DNA of 64,000 nucleotides from Erinaceus europaeus (Eukaryota; Chordata; Mammalia; Eulipotyphla; Erinaceidae): positions 91,682,054 through 91,746,053 of the forward strand of contig NC_080170.1 in NCBI RefSeq assembly GCF_950295315.1, written 5' to 3'. Each line of letters begins with the position of its first letter. The first letter of the stretch is position 1. The notes under the pieces are model-generated. The model was not told the origin of the DNA. It saw only the letters and a list, made by a program, of their open reading frames with translations, and searched no databases. Below are positions 21,271 through 32,455 of the stretch, one piece after another. Both the position numbers and the translations under genes were made by a program.

Positions 21271-22497
21271 AAAGAAGATACCATAAAGCACTTAATCAAA
21301 TATTTTTTACTTAGACCTAGGTATTCTCCCTCACCTACTTCCTGTTTCACTTCCCTCAATTACTCTAAGGCTCAGTCACTATATGGCTAACTTTGTCAGA
21401 TATGATAAGAACTACAAAAGCTGGATAAGGGCAAGAGAAGAGACCAGAATACTTGACTCATGGCTCTCTTGGTCACTACCAGGCCACCCCATCCTTTGAA
21501 GCCTTAGTCAGGGTATCCTGGGATTTCCACAGAAATATGATGGGCCTAGATCTCTAACAGATCCCTCTCTCTACCATTACTGGTCATGTCTCTCAAGAAC
21601 AATATCATAAGCCCTCTTGTGATCCTCTACAGGACCTTTCCCTTAATGTGGAACAACAATGGTAAGGATTGCCCCACTCTCCAAAGGGAGGTTGGGTCAA
21701 CATACTCTGGGTCTTGCCATGAGTGAAGTCTAGAATGTTCTTGCTATGACCATAGAATGTGAGCTCAGACCTATAGTATGCAGAGGTTGCACAAACTCCT
21801 GTTCTGAATGTGGGCTCCACATCAGATCAATGGGGTTTATAGTTAATGGTATTTATATACTTTTTTCATATTTTGGGAACTACTCTCTTCCCAGATCCAG
21901 CTTTCTTATCCTTTGTCTAACACTGATGCCATCTCCCCAGACAATACCTTTAGCCAATCTGCATGTTAGCTGTCAGAATCAGGCAAAAATTAGTACAGTC
22001 ATGAGCACCTTGGAATATACCTAGAATAGACTTTCTAGCTTTTTCCAAATAGGAGACCCCAAATCTCATCTGCTCTACTCTTACCTTTAAGTTCTAAATT
22101 TAGGTTCTGATTTGATCTGCTTTGTATCATAATGCTTTTCAGCCACCAAATTATGGCTACCATGATGCCAGCCTGACTTCCCTGGGTGAGCAACCTCACT
22201 GATGTGTCTTGGATCCCCACTTCTTCAGAGCCCTACCCCACTAGGTAAAGATACAGACAGGCTGTGAGTATGGATTGGCCTTCCAATGCCCATGTCCAGT
22301 GGAGAAGCAATACCAGAAGCCAGACCTTCCACCTTCTGCACCCAATAATGATCTTGGGTCCATACTCCCAGACGGATAAAGAATAGGAAAGCTTCCATTG
22401 GAGGGTATGGGATATGGAACTCCAGTAGTAGAAATTGTGTGGAATTGTGCCATTCTTATCCTAAGGTCTTGTCGATCATCATTAAATCAATAAAAAA
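21271..22497 (+). mobile_element. R1 3' part (continuation)
   Basis: The longest uninterrupted R1 3' region here. Landmarks: CTCCCTCACCTACTTCC, AGATCAATGGGGTTTATAG, GGGAACTACTCTCTTCCC, CCCAGACAATACCTTTAGCC, AGTACAGTCATGAGCACC, ATGATGCCAGCCTGACTTCC, CCAATGCCCATGTCCAGTGG, CCAGACCTTCCACCTTCTGC and ATTAAATCAATAAAAAAA. No long open frame. With 19610-20366 it gives an R1 of about 2 kb. Confidence 0.8.
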
Positions 22498-22499
22498 AA

Positions 22500-22969
22500 T
22501 TGTTCATTTGCCAAGTACTTATTACATGCCTCACTTGTACTGAGGTGGGGGTAGAGTGAAGAAAGAAAAAAAATATTATATTACCACCCTTGTTTTGTAG
22601 AGCTTTTGATAAGGTATAGGTCAGTCAGGGGAGCTGAGTGGTAGGCCACCAAGAGCCAAATAAGAAAATAGTGCATGATGGGTTAAACTATCAACATGGG
22701 TGGAGCAACTCTTGACTTCAAAGTTAAGTCCTTAAAGATGCTCACAGAAATAATAAAGTCAGTGGAGAAAAACTTCAACACGGTCAGAGAATGGATAGTT
22801 CACAACAAATTAAAGAAACAGACTACAGTAGCTAGGCTAAAAATAGCTAGTAGCTAGTGAATCACCAGCAGAAGAGGTGAAGCCAGAGGTCAAAGTGGTG
22901 AGCTGGAGATAGGGTACAGAAAACCATCAAAACACAAAAATGGCAAATGAAAATAATATGAGTTAAAGA
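22500..22969. other. Non-coding DNA, nothing recognised
   Basis: No repeat or coding signal identified. Confidence 0.45.
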
Positions 22970-22971
22970 GA

Positions 22972-23155
22972 TGGCAAAATTGCTCACTTGGACAGTGTAC
23001 TGCTTTTGCCATGTGTGTGACCCAAGTTCAAATTGGGACTCCTCCACCCTAATGGAAGTTTCAGTGGTATAGTTTCTCTTCCTCTCTCCAACTCTTGCTC
23101 TATCTGAAAAAGTCATCCCAGAGCAGTGAAGCCCTAGAGATGACCAGAAAAAAAA
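22972..23155 (+). mobile_element. SINE-D, plus strand
   Basis: GCCATGTGTGTGACCCAAGTT, TCAGTGGTATAGTTTCTC, TATCTGAAAAAGTCATCCC and GTGAAGCCCTAGAGATGACC before an A run. Confidence 0.75.
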
Positions 23156-23282
23156 TGTTATGGGAGTAGCATAAAAATGAACAAAAATTGCATTATATGG
23201 ATCACAAAAAAGAAAGGGACAGAATTTTTTTTAATAAAAGCACTGTCATTTATTTTCAGTTATTTTATTACGCTTTTTAAAA

Positions 23283-24045
23283 ATAATTTTATTCATGCTT
23301 TAATAATGATTGACAAGATTGAGGTATAAAAGCAGTACAATTCCATATAGTTCCCACCACCAGAATTCCATATCCCCTCCCCTTCATGGCAAGCTTTCTT
23401 ATTTTTTATTCCTCTGAGTTTGGACCAAAGATCTTTATGGGGAGCAGAAGGTGGAAGGTCTGGCATCTGGAATTGCTTCTTCACTAGACGTGGGTGTTGG
23501 CAGATCGATCCACATTCTCAGCCTGTTTCTATCTTTCCCAAGTGGGGGAGGGTTCAGGGGAGGTGGGGTTCCAGGACACATTGGTGAGGTCAACTACCCA
23601 GGGAAGCAGAGTTGGCATCATGGTAGCATCTGCAACTTGGTAGCTGAAAAGCATTAAGATATAAAGCAGAATAAATTGTTTAATAATCAGAAACCTAAAG
23701 TTAAGAACATAGCAGATGAAATTTTAGGTCTTCATGTTGGAAGGAGTTAGGAATTCTATTTTAGGTATATTCTAAGGGGGCCATGACTTTACTAATTTTG
23801 GCCTGATTCTGACAGTTAACATGCAGGTAGACTAGGAGTATTATCTGGGAAGATGGTGTTAGATTGAGGATAGGACTAGAAAGCTGGGTAAGGACAGAGA
23901 AAAGCTCCCAAATATGGGGAAAAAAACATGCAAATACCACTAACTGAAAACCCCAATGATCTGACCTCATGCCCATGTCTATTCATATTTAGCACAGGAA
24001 CCTGTGTGACCGCTGCATCTCTGTCAGTCTGAGCTCACATATTTG
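23283..24045 (-). mobile_element. R1 copy, minus strand
   Basis: From left: TTAATAATGATTGACAAG (complement of the R1 end), AGTTCCCACCACCAGAATTC, GTTTGGACCAAAGATCTT, GGAAGGTCTGGCATCTGG, TAGCATCTGCAACTTGGTAG, TTTGGCCTGATTCTGACAG and TTATCTGGGAAGATGGTG to CAGTCTGAGCTCACA. Confidence 0.85.
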
Positions 24046-24077
24046 AAAGAGTGAAACTATACTTATATAAAGTATTT

Positions 24078-24275
24078 AGGGGGCAGATGGTGGCTCACCT
24101 GACTGAGTGCACATTACAATGTGCAGGGACCCAGGTTCGAGACCCTGGTCTCCACCTGCAGGGTGAAAGCTTTTCCAGTGGTAAAGCAGTACTGTAGGTG
24201 TCTCTCTGTCTTTCTCCCACTCTATATCCCACAACCCCTCAATTTCTAGCTGTCTCTATCCAATAAATGAAGATT
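24078..24275 (+). mobile_element. SINE-A, plus strand
   Basis: GGGGCAGATGGTGGCTCACC, GGACCCAGGTTCGAGACCC, CTCCACCTGCAGGGTGAAAG and CTCTATCCAATAAATGAAG. Confidence 0.9.
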
Positions 24276-24289
24276 ACAATTTTTTAAAA

Positions 24290-25810
24290 GTATTTATAAT
24301 CTGGTAGACCAATGTTATCTCCCAAGAAAATAATTGCAAAAGAACTATTAATGTGATAGTGAAAAAGTTTGAGGATTAAAAACAAACAAAAAGGGGGTGG
24401 AGACAATTTCTCCATAAGTCAGTTTCTCAATTCGGCTACAAATAAATACTCAGGGGACTAGTGTAGAGGTTAACTCTCAATTCAAGAACAAGCAACTGGA
24501 GTGGCGGGTAGCAGGACTGCTCATGCTCTGAGGTGGACAGAAGAAGAGTTAGAGGGAGGCTTTGCAGAAAACACTTAATCTTCTCAGTATCCATCTGGCA
24601 ATATGCAGTCCAGATGGCCTAAAGACATAGAAGGTCCATGTGGGTGAATCAGGAGGCTTAGAGTACCTGAGCAATTAATATGGGGTGTGTTGGGGAGGCG
24701 CTGAAAGACTAAGAGTCCCTTACGAATCTAAAGCAGGCATGTGTGACAAGCATATAATTCTTTTTTTTGCATTTCTCAAATTTTTATTCAAGTCAGTTTT
24801 TTTCTAAAGACGTGCTTCCCTTTCAACAGATGACTTAGAAATTCACACCATTTGCAACACAGTGTTATTTCAAAATCCTGGAGTCAAACATAGTGCCTAG
24901 GTGGCATGGTAGTGGTGGCACTGGAAATAACTGCTCAGATACCTGCTATGTCAAATATTCTCTAGTGCACCATAGCATTTCTGCTGTGTCAGGATGAGGA
25001 CTGGGGGCACTCCTGCCTCTCAGTTTTACTGAGTAAACACTACATCTGTTACACAATTCATGTCTGCATTTATCAAGGGACCCATAAGCCTATATAGTTG
25101 TTTTTTTCTTCCAGTGTGAGAGAAATCACCTTCTTTCCAAACTCTATTCTCCAATAATGGTTTTAGACTTCTAGGGGGAGAAATCTAGAACAGAACTTGA
25201 GTGGGAAAGAGAAAACACAGGGGGCAAATATAGCAATAATTTAATAATTTAAAGATGATCCTGCCAATTACAGTGACGTCCTGGTTTAGAAATAGATTAG
25301 CAATAGGAAAATGGATAAAAGTACCAGATCCCTTCAATTTTTCTCTTGCTGTGGGTAATGGAAATTCCCCCACATTCCCTCTAAGGAAGGACTTAGCTTT
25401 TAGATTCCAAGGGTGACTCAGCAGCTGAAGATCTCATTCCAAACTTGCCTTTGCTGGGGAGGCCCATCCAGTGACTATGAAAACTTTGCTATTTTAGTCT
25501 AGTGAGGAGTAATTCTGAAGAGATATATATGCTCTAGAACTCCCTGTACTGTGTGTGGAGCTTTGATTGACCTTCATCTCAGTTCTTCCCCTTCCCTGGT
25601 CAATCTTGCACCTACACTTTGCTTCCACAGGGGGTCACCTCTAAATAAAAAGTGCCCCAGACACACTCATCTCAATATCTGTTTCAAAAAAAAAATTGGA
25701 ATCAAATCAGTAGTCATCTAACAGGCAATAAGGACACAATAGTGACAGATGAAACATGGACATCCTCAGGTGACCGTCTTATAGGAAATGAAATGGAATA
25801 TACCCAAGGA
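24290..25810. other. Non-coding unique-looking DNA
   Basis: About 1.5 kb without a recognised dispersed repeat or exon. T runs near 24760 could be the edge of an old retroposon. Confidence 0.4.
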
Positions 25811-25825
25811 AGAAAATATACTACT

Positions 25826-27989
25826 GGGAGTTCCCGGAAGATGGCAAACTGAGAAGCTGCTAGTGGCTTGAGCTCTGACCATATCTTCTGGAAACGGTAG
25901 GATTTTCTGCCTTTAGTAGGCCAGTCAATAAGGGGTCCTAGTGGTGACACCAAGGAGGTGACTATAACTTAATTTGGGTTAAAATATAGAGTAGGAAATA
26001 AGGGAAAAAAATTTTTTTCTTTCTTTTAAATTATTAAGCACACCTCCTTCCCCTTTCCCCCCCATAACCAGTCCCTGGGGACCAGCTCCTAGCAGGCTCC
26101 CCTGCTGAGCCCCTTTCTTTACCAAAATTCCTGTCCCACCAGGGAGTATCATTCATTCTAAGTCTATACCCTTCTGAAACCTCTGGCCTTTTTTCTTTCT
26201 AAGTAGGCAAACCCCCCCACCTCACCCAGCATAGCTAATTAAATAATTAAAAATAAATAAATTAAAAAACTCTTTCCTTTCACCGCTCTTTTATGACTGT
26301 TTTTTTTTCTCTCTCTTTCTTTTTTTTTCTTTTTCTCATTCTTGCCATCCTTTCTTCCTTAATCCTACAGCTTCCAAAGCCACAGGCCCCATCCCCCACA
26401 CCACCAAACAGTGTGCTTTTTTTGAATTCACTGATACACATTTGGGAATTATTTTGGGGAAGAATTGTGACTCACAGTTGGACTCTCACTGCGAGTATCT
26501 CTGCTCAACATCCCTTCCTCCTTTAGCTACCCCTAGAATATACAGTGGATAGTAGATCTGCATAACTGCCTATTTCAGCTATCCTTGTCTAGTCCTGAGG
26601 TTTTTTTTATTGTTTTGTTTTGTTTTTTTCTCTTTCTTAACAATCAGCTGCAGAGCCCTTCCAAAACTGAACCAAGAAGAACTACAAAATCTAAATGCAC
26701 CAATCACAGACAAAGAAATTGAAATCGTTATTAAGAACCTCCCCAACAACAAAAGTCCTTGACCAGATGACTTCACAAATGAATTCTACAAAACTTTCAG
26801 GAAACAGTTAGTACCCATACTGCTTAAGCTTTTCCATAAGATTGGAGAAACAGGAATACTCCCTTCCACCTTCTATGAAGCCAACATCACCAAAAACTAA
26901 TAGGGACAGAACAAAAAAGGAAAACTACAGACCAATATCGCTGATGAACATAGATGCCAAAATATTAAACAAGATCTTGGCCAACCGGATACAGCAACAT
27001 ATCAAAAAGATTGTTCATCATGACCAAGTGGGATTCATCCCAGGAATGCAAGGCTGGTTCAACATCCGTAAGTCAATCAATGTCATTCACCACATCAATA
27101 AAAGCAAAGCCAAACACCACATGATTATCTCAATAGATGCAGAGAAAGCCTTTGACAAAATCCAACACCCATTCATGCTCAAAACTCTACAAAAAATGGG
27201 AATAGATTGGAAATTCCTCAAGATAGTGGAGTCTATATATAGCAAACCTACAGCCAACATCATACTCAATGGATAGAAGCTGAAAGCATTCCCCCTCAGA
27301 TTGGGGACTAGACAACCCTTCAGCTTCATTACTCGGGTGAGACCTTTCCTTTCATAGTATACTCTAATTTCATCTCGGGTGGTTCACTTTCTAACAAAGT
27401 CCCAAACCCTAGATATATACCAGTTTCTGTGAGAGAGAGCATATGTTCACACGTATCCGTAAACTACTGCAAAATATATACCTGAAAGCAGAAGTACACT
27501 AAAATTTGCAGTGAGTATCCCCCTAACACTTCTTCTCCACTATTCCAAGCTTTGGGTCCATGATTGCTCAACAATTTGTTTGGCTTCGTATGTTAACTCT
27601 CTTTTCAGCCACCAGGTTCCAGATGTCATCAGGATGCCGGCCAGGCTTCCCTGGACTGAAGACCCCACCAATGTGTCCTGGATCTCAGCTTCCCCAGAGA
27701 CCCACCCTACTAGGGAAAGAGAGAGGCAGACTGGGAGTATGGACTGACCAGTCAACGCCCATGTTCAGCGGGGAAGCAATTACAGAAGCCAGAACTTCTA
27801 CCTTCTGCAACCCATAATGACCCTGGGTCCATGCTCCCAGAGGGATAGAGAATGGGAAAGCTCTCAGGGGAGGGGGTGGGATATGGAGACTGGGTGATGG
27901 GAATTGTGTGGAATTGTACCCCTCCTACCCTATGGTTTTGTTAATTAATCCTTTCTTAAATAAAAAAGAAAAAATAATAATTAAAAAAA
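25826..27989 (+). mobile_element. Composite L1-R1 retrotransposon, complete with target duplication
   Basis: One insertion made of three parts: L1 5' UTR-like sequence (25826 to about 26640, starting GGGAGTTCCCGGAAGATGGC), an L1 ORF2 piece (about 26645-27315), and R1 (about 27316-27989) ending in an A-rich tail. ORF1 and the ORF2 endonuclease are absent. The 15-mer AGAAAATATACTACT stands at 25811-25825 and again at 27990-28004, directly after the tail. So the chimera was copied in as a unit. Confidence 0.9.
26645..27315 (+). pseudogene. LINE-1 ORF2 reverse-transcriptase fragment
   Basis: Encodes the start of the L1 reverse transcriptase: [14 protein letters not shown] stretch, [43 protein letters not shown] and [11 protein letters not shown] stop replaces the codon after NG, a small deletion removed bases near 26890 relative to the copy at 1010, and a TGA follows KSP at 26761. 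It breaks off at GGGGACTAGACAA, where R1 begins. The catalytic FADD region is missing. The join at its 5' side follows a pyrimidine-rich tract ending AACAATCAG, which looks like a splice acceptor. Confidence 0.85.
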
Positions 27990-28164
27990 AGAAAATATAC
28001 TACTAAGTGAAATTTATCACGTGTTGAGTATTACAGAAGATATAGGGATAAAAGGAAATGGAGTAGCAAATGTTGCAGAATGCCTCTGATAGAGCAATGG
28101 TGACGTTAGTGATAAAAGTTGTGGACCCATAAAAACCAGAGACTTTCCCCAGTAGTTAAAAAAT

Positions 28165-28445
28165 ACCTTCAGTTGGGACACACCTGATCGAATACATATA
28201 TTAACATGCACAAGAACTCAGGTTCAAGCTCCTGCTTTCCACCTACAGGGAAATTCACAAGTGGTGAAACAGATCTGCAGGTATGTATCATTCTTCCTCT
28301 CTACTACCCCCACCCCCTCTCAATTTCTTTCTTTCCTATCAAATAAAATAGGGGAAGAAAAAAAAAATAAAGGAAAAAGGCCACCAGAAGCGGTAGATTC
28401 TTAGTGCAGGCACTGAGCACCAAGTCCTAGCAATAACCTAGGCAG
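28165..28445 (+). mobile_element. SINE-A head with a SINE-B-type 3' module
   Basis: Head GTTGGGACACACCTGATCG, AGAACTCAGGTTCAAGCTCC and CT body to 28352. Then GGCCACCAGAAGCGGTAG, GTGCAGGCACTGAGCACC and AGCAATAACCTAGGCAGC match the extra 3' module of some SINE-B copies (e.g. 36100-36165). Confidence 0.75.
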
Positions 28446-28515
28446 CAATAAGGAAGGAAGGAAAGAAGGAAAGAAGGAAGGAAGGAAGGAAGGGAGGGAG
28501 GAAGGAAGGTAGAAA
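28446..28515. repeat. (GGAA)n microsatellite
   Basis: GGAAGGAAGGAAAGAAGG-type tetranucleotide run directly after the SINE tail module. Confidence 0.95.
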
Positions 28516-28519
28516 AAGA

Positions 28520-29140
28520 AAAAAAAAAACTTCAGTTGAAACTTTAAGCTCAGGACTAAATCTAATGTTATTTTCAGTGAGTTACATTCCTAACTACTGT
28601 ACATAAGGCCTGTTATCCTAACCTACCTGGGAGAAAGTGAGACCCTGACAGCTGCAATGAAAATATGGAAGATGTCAACTTACATTGTCAGATACCAGTG
28701 CAGCACCAAGGGGACTGATTTTGGAAGCTGTTAGGCTGAAAGGAATTGGAACATAAGTTTGAATAAGGTAGAGTGTTGATCCTGGGGGACATTCCAGAGA
28801 TACAGCATGTACCCCTTGGCACAAACTCCAGGAGATGATGTTAAGTTGCTATTAGAATGGGTACTGAAACCATGAAGAAAGCAATGGTGCATAGTAGGCA
28901 CAGTTGGAATGCCTGAACTTCCTTGGCAGACTAAGGAAGAACTAAAAGATTCATGGATGTAGTTACGATAAAATGAATATATTATTTCTTATATGAGGTC
29001 TCAAAACAACCAGAAAGAACAAGACCTACCATTTACCAAGGACATCTGGAGATATACTAGTGAGAGAGGCTTCAGTATCATTAAAATGATCAGAAAGAAA
29101 GGACCACAAAGGTGACATGATAGGACCTCAAAATAACAGA
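28520..29140. other. Non-coding DNA, nothing recognised
   Basis: Unique-looking sequence between repeats. No gene supported. Confidence 0.45.
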
Positions 29141-29144
29141 GGCC

Positions 29145-29420
29145 AGGGAGGTGGGTGGTAGTACAGCCAGCGGGTTAAGTGCACGTGGCGCGAAGCGCAA
29201 GGACCAGCGTAAGGAGCCTGGTTAGAGCCCCCGCCTCTTTACCTTCAGGGGAGTCCCTTCACAGGCAGTGAAGCAGGTCTGCAGGTGTCTATCTTTCTCT
29301 CCCCCTCTCTGTCTTCCCCTCCTCTCTCCATTTCTCTGTGTCCTATCCAACAACATCAATAACAACAATAACTACAACAAGAAAACTACAAAAGGGAATA
29401 AATAAATATTAAAAAAAATA
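29145..29420 (+). mobile_element. SINE-B, plus strand
   Basis: GGTGGGTGGTAGTACAGCC, GCGCGAAGCGCAAGGACCAG, GAAGCAGGTCTGCAGGTGTC, CTGTGTCCTATCCAACAAC and a TAAATATTAAAAAAAATAA tail. Confidence 0.9.
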
Positions 29421-29424
29421 AATA

Positions 29425-29673
29425 GGGAGTCGGGCGCTAGCGCAGGTTAAGCGCAGGTGGCGCAAAGCACAAGGACCAGTGTTAAGGATCCTGGTTCAAG
29501 CCCCCCCCCCTCCCCCCCCCCCCCCCCCCCGCTCCCCACCTGCAGGGGAGTTGCTTCACAGGCGGTGAAGCAGGTCTGCAGGTGTCTGTCTTTCTCTCCC
29601 CGTCTTCCCCTCCTCTCTCCATTTCTCTCTGTCCTATCCAACAAAATCATTAACAACAATAACTACAACAATA

Positions 29674-29708
<35 letters not shown>

Positions 29709-29712
29709 ATAC
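29425..29712 (+). mobile_element. SINE-B, plus strand, with internal poly(C)
   Basis: GGGAGTCGGGCGCTAGCGCA, GGCGCAAAGCACAAGGACC, a C-rich expansion at about 29500-29532 just after the B box, GGTGAAGCAGGTCTGCAGG, TCCTATCCAACAAAATC and an (AAAT)n tail (29672-29712). Little diverged, so probably young. Confidence 0.95.
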
Positions 29713-30580
29713 CAGAGGCCAGACTGCATGTGCTTGAATCAAGCCAGGTGGATGTAACTACCCTAATGAGCAGTGAGTCCAAAGCAGCAGGTAAGGGGGG
29801 CTGGCCTGCAGAAACTTGCAGTGAAGCTTTCAGAGTGCCCAAGACTAGCAGCAGCAGTTACCACCTAGGTAAACTTCTTATAACTTCCCAGGGCTGACTC
29901 CACACCTTCTGTATCAGAAATTCAGGACATAGAATTCGAAATTCCAAGTGTTAACAAAGCCATTCAGGTCATTTGAATGCAAGGTAAAGCTTGAGAACCT
30001 CTGCGTTGACTGAACACAAGTGACTAAGCAAGTTCTGCACTAGGAAACTCTCTGGAAGAATTGAGTCACAGCAGGGACTCCAGTGCAAAAATACACTTTG
30101 CATTTTAGAAAAGGCTTTGCTTTCACATTAGTCAATAAAGGAATAGAACATTTCACAGAGATTACAGGTTCTTTGCTCTACATGCCTTTAATTAGGACAT
30201 TTCAAATTTGGGGAATCAGCAACTGTAAATTCTGAACAATGAATCCTTCACTTCACACACACTCAGCAAGGTAAAAATAATCAAGATGCTGTCTTTGATT
30301 CTTTGGCTTTGATTTGAGTTGACGACGACAGGTCAGAAACATCAATCTCACTCTGCAAGTGGGTTTCACCATTAGCAGCAGGGAAAGATAGGAGAATCCC
30401 CAGGAGATTGTGGACCAGAACTAACACAACTTGGAAGCACATTAAACTGGAATTTCAAAGAGGTTTAAAATGTCTGAAATGTGAATTTCTTACTTTCTAG
30501 GTGACTCACCATCTAATTTCTCTGGAGCATTCTTGCAGCAATTTCAGAGGATATAGGAGGAATTTTATTTCCTTACACTT
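29713..30580. other. Non-coding unique-looking DNA
   Basis: No repeat family or exon recognised. The stretch TTTCTTTATTGGGAGATTAA at about 30590-30612 resembles the complement of a type-2 L1 3' end (compare 55604-55643). Confidence 0.45.
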
Positions 30581-30865
30581 TTTTTTAAATTTCTTTATTG
30601 GGAGATTAACAGTTTATTTTATTGGTAAAAGTGTAAATGTAGCACTGAGGATTTTTGTGGAACTTCCAGGGAGAAAAAACTCAAGCATAAAATGTGACGC
30701 AGAGTTCAGAACTGTGCATCTAACTACTGAGACAAATCTTCCCCAACTTTGTTTTACTCCCTTTTTTGAACTCATGCAGTATCTATATGTTTATCTACAT
30801 ATGAATTCGTTACCTCACCATTTTTTGACATCCAAGTCCCAGCTATAATATACATTATTTTTATA

Positions 30866-31140
30866 CATTTTTTTATATTTATTCCCTTTTGTTGTCCTTG
30901 TTGTTTTATTGTTGTAGTTATTATCGATGTTGTCGTTGTTGGATAGGACAGAGAGAAATGGAGAGAGGAGGGGAAGAAGAGAGGGGGAGAGAAAGATAGA
31001 CACCTGCAGATCTGCTTCATCTCTTGTGAAGCGACTCCCCTGCAGGTGGGGAGCCAGGGGCTCGAACCGGGATCCTCATGCTGGTCTTTGCGCTTTGCGC
31101 CACGTGCGCTTAACCTGCTGCGCTACCGTAGCCCGACTCC
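30866..31140 (-). mobile_element. SINE-B, minus strand
   Basis: TTATTCCCTTTTGTTGTCC, GTTGGATAGGACAGAGAG, CACCTGCAGATCTGCTTC, CCCTGCAGGTGGGGAGCC, GGGGCTCGAACCGGGATCC (B box complement) and GCTACCGTAGCCCGACTCCC. Confidence 0.95.
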
Positions 31141-31142
31141 CA

Positions 31143-31340
31143 CACTATTTTTTTCTCTTTTGCTGTCACTTCATGGCTCTAAGTTGACTTTTGATTCAGA
31201 TAGAGATAAAGAGAATATGAGGAGGAAAGGTCCCACAGTAAAGCTTTCTCCAGTATTTTGGGGGCCACCTGGAACCTGGGTGGGTGGCCTGGCAAAGCAG
31301 GCATACTATCCAAGGGAGCTTATCTTGCTGGCTCCTAAAA
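31143..31340 (-). mobile_element. SINE-D, minus strand
   Basis: TTTTGCTGTCACTTCATGG, GATTCAGATAGAGATAAAG, GTAAAGCTTTCTCCAGTA, CACCTGGAACCTGGGTGG and CATACTATCCAAGGGAGC. Abuts the minus SINE-B. The 165-codon open frame at 31046-31543 runs through it and is not a gene. Confidence 0.65.
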
Positions 31341-31599
31341 TGTATTTTCCAAGGAATTTTCTAGATGCATCAGAATACATTCCCATTTGTTGCTTTGCCT
31401 TTATTCCAACACCATTTTGTTTTATTTTATTTGACATCTTGGGTAATATGCATGCATATGTGCTTACTTACCTTTGGAAACATAGTCATAACTCCAGAGT
31501 AATGAAGATTGACAGAGTGTTTAAAGGCTGGTTGGGAGTGTAAAATCCAGAGGAAGGTATAGCTAATCTCCCTTTTGGTGGTTATAGGAGTGAAATAAT

Positions 31600-32070
31600 T
31601 CAAGGAGTCTTAGCCATAGAGTTGCCATAAGACCCAACAATTTCACTCCTATGTAATTATTCAAGAGGTGTAAAAAACATATGTTCAAAGACTTATATAT
31701 GAATATTCATAGAAGCATTGTTCATGATAATTTATAATTATTTCCATAAGCTAGAACACAAGGTCATACAATGGAACATTATTCAACAATACATGTAAGT
31801 GAATGACAAATGCTATAGTAAGGACGAACCTTGGAAACACTATGCTCAGAAAGGCAACATATTACATGATTCCACTTATATGAAATGTCTAGAACTACAA
31901 ATCCATGAAGATAGACAGTAAATTGGTGATTGCTCAGGGCTGTGACAGGAATGAGGTGTGGGGAATGGGAGGGAATTTCTTCTCACTGTAATGAAAATAC
32001 CACTAAATCAAGGTGATAGTTGCACAACCCTGTGGAAATTCTAAAAATCACTAAGTTTTACACATTAAGA
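31600..32070 (+). mobile_element. Ancient LINE-1 3' end
   Basis: GACCCAACAATTTCACTCC, CAATGGAACATTATTCAAC, GATTCCACTTATATGAAATG and GGTGATAGTTGCACAACCC follow the order of old mammalian L1 3' regions. Far more diverged than the other L1 copies. Confidence 0.75.
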
Positions 32071-32074
32071 AATT

Positions 32075-32206
32075 GACTAAATTTGTAGTAGGTCACCAGA
32101 GTAAAAACCCTGGGTGGAGGAGGGTGAGGGTGGATGTTCAGCTTCATGGGGGGTGGGGAGAGGGGATGGGACACAGTCTTTTGGTGGTGGGAATGGTATT
32201 TATGAA
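32075..32206 (+). mobile_element. LINE-1 3' UTR fragment
   Basis: TAGTAGGTCACCAGAGTAAA, GGGACACAGTCTTTTGGTGG and GGGAATGGTATTTATGAAAA match 15108-15230. Short, and ends in an A run earlier than the 15390 end. Confidence 0.8.
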
Positions 32207-32321
32207 AAAAAAATTGATCTATTTTAAGTGTTTCTCAGACTTTGAAGTTTCACATAATAGTATAACATCCAGCCCTTAAAAGGAAACCATAGATGTTAAT
32301 GTTTCATTTTTTAAATAAAAA

Positions 32322-32455
32322 TATCAAGAGTAGATAGCATAATGGTTAGGTAAAAAGGCTTTCATGCCTGAGGCTCCAAAGTCCCAGGGTCAGTCCACCA
32401 CACCAACATAAGCTAGAGCTGAGCAGTGCTTTGGTTAAAAAAAAAAAAAAAGTAG
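32322..32455 (+). mobile_element. SINE-C, plus strand
   Basis: GTAGATAGCATAATGGTTAG, TTTCATGCCTGAGGCTCC, AAAGTCCCAGGGTCAGTCC and GAGCTGAGCAGTGCTTTGG, then an A run. Confidence 0.85.

Noticed and set aside
28446..28515. Regular tetranucleotide repeats as a possible CRISPR-like array
   Set aside because: No spacers; ordinary microsatellite in a mammalian genome.
29425..29500. tRNA gene candidates at SINE heads
   Set aside because: A- and B-box-like strings are present but the cloverleaf is degenerate and SINE bodies and tails follow.
31046..31543. 165-codon plus-strand open frame
   Set aside because: Runs through the head of a minus SINE-B and a SINE-D; no family features, no splice context.
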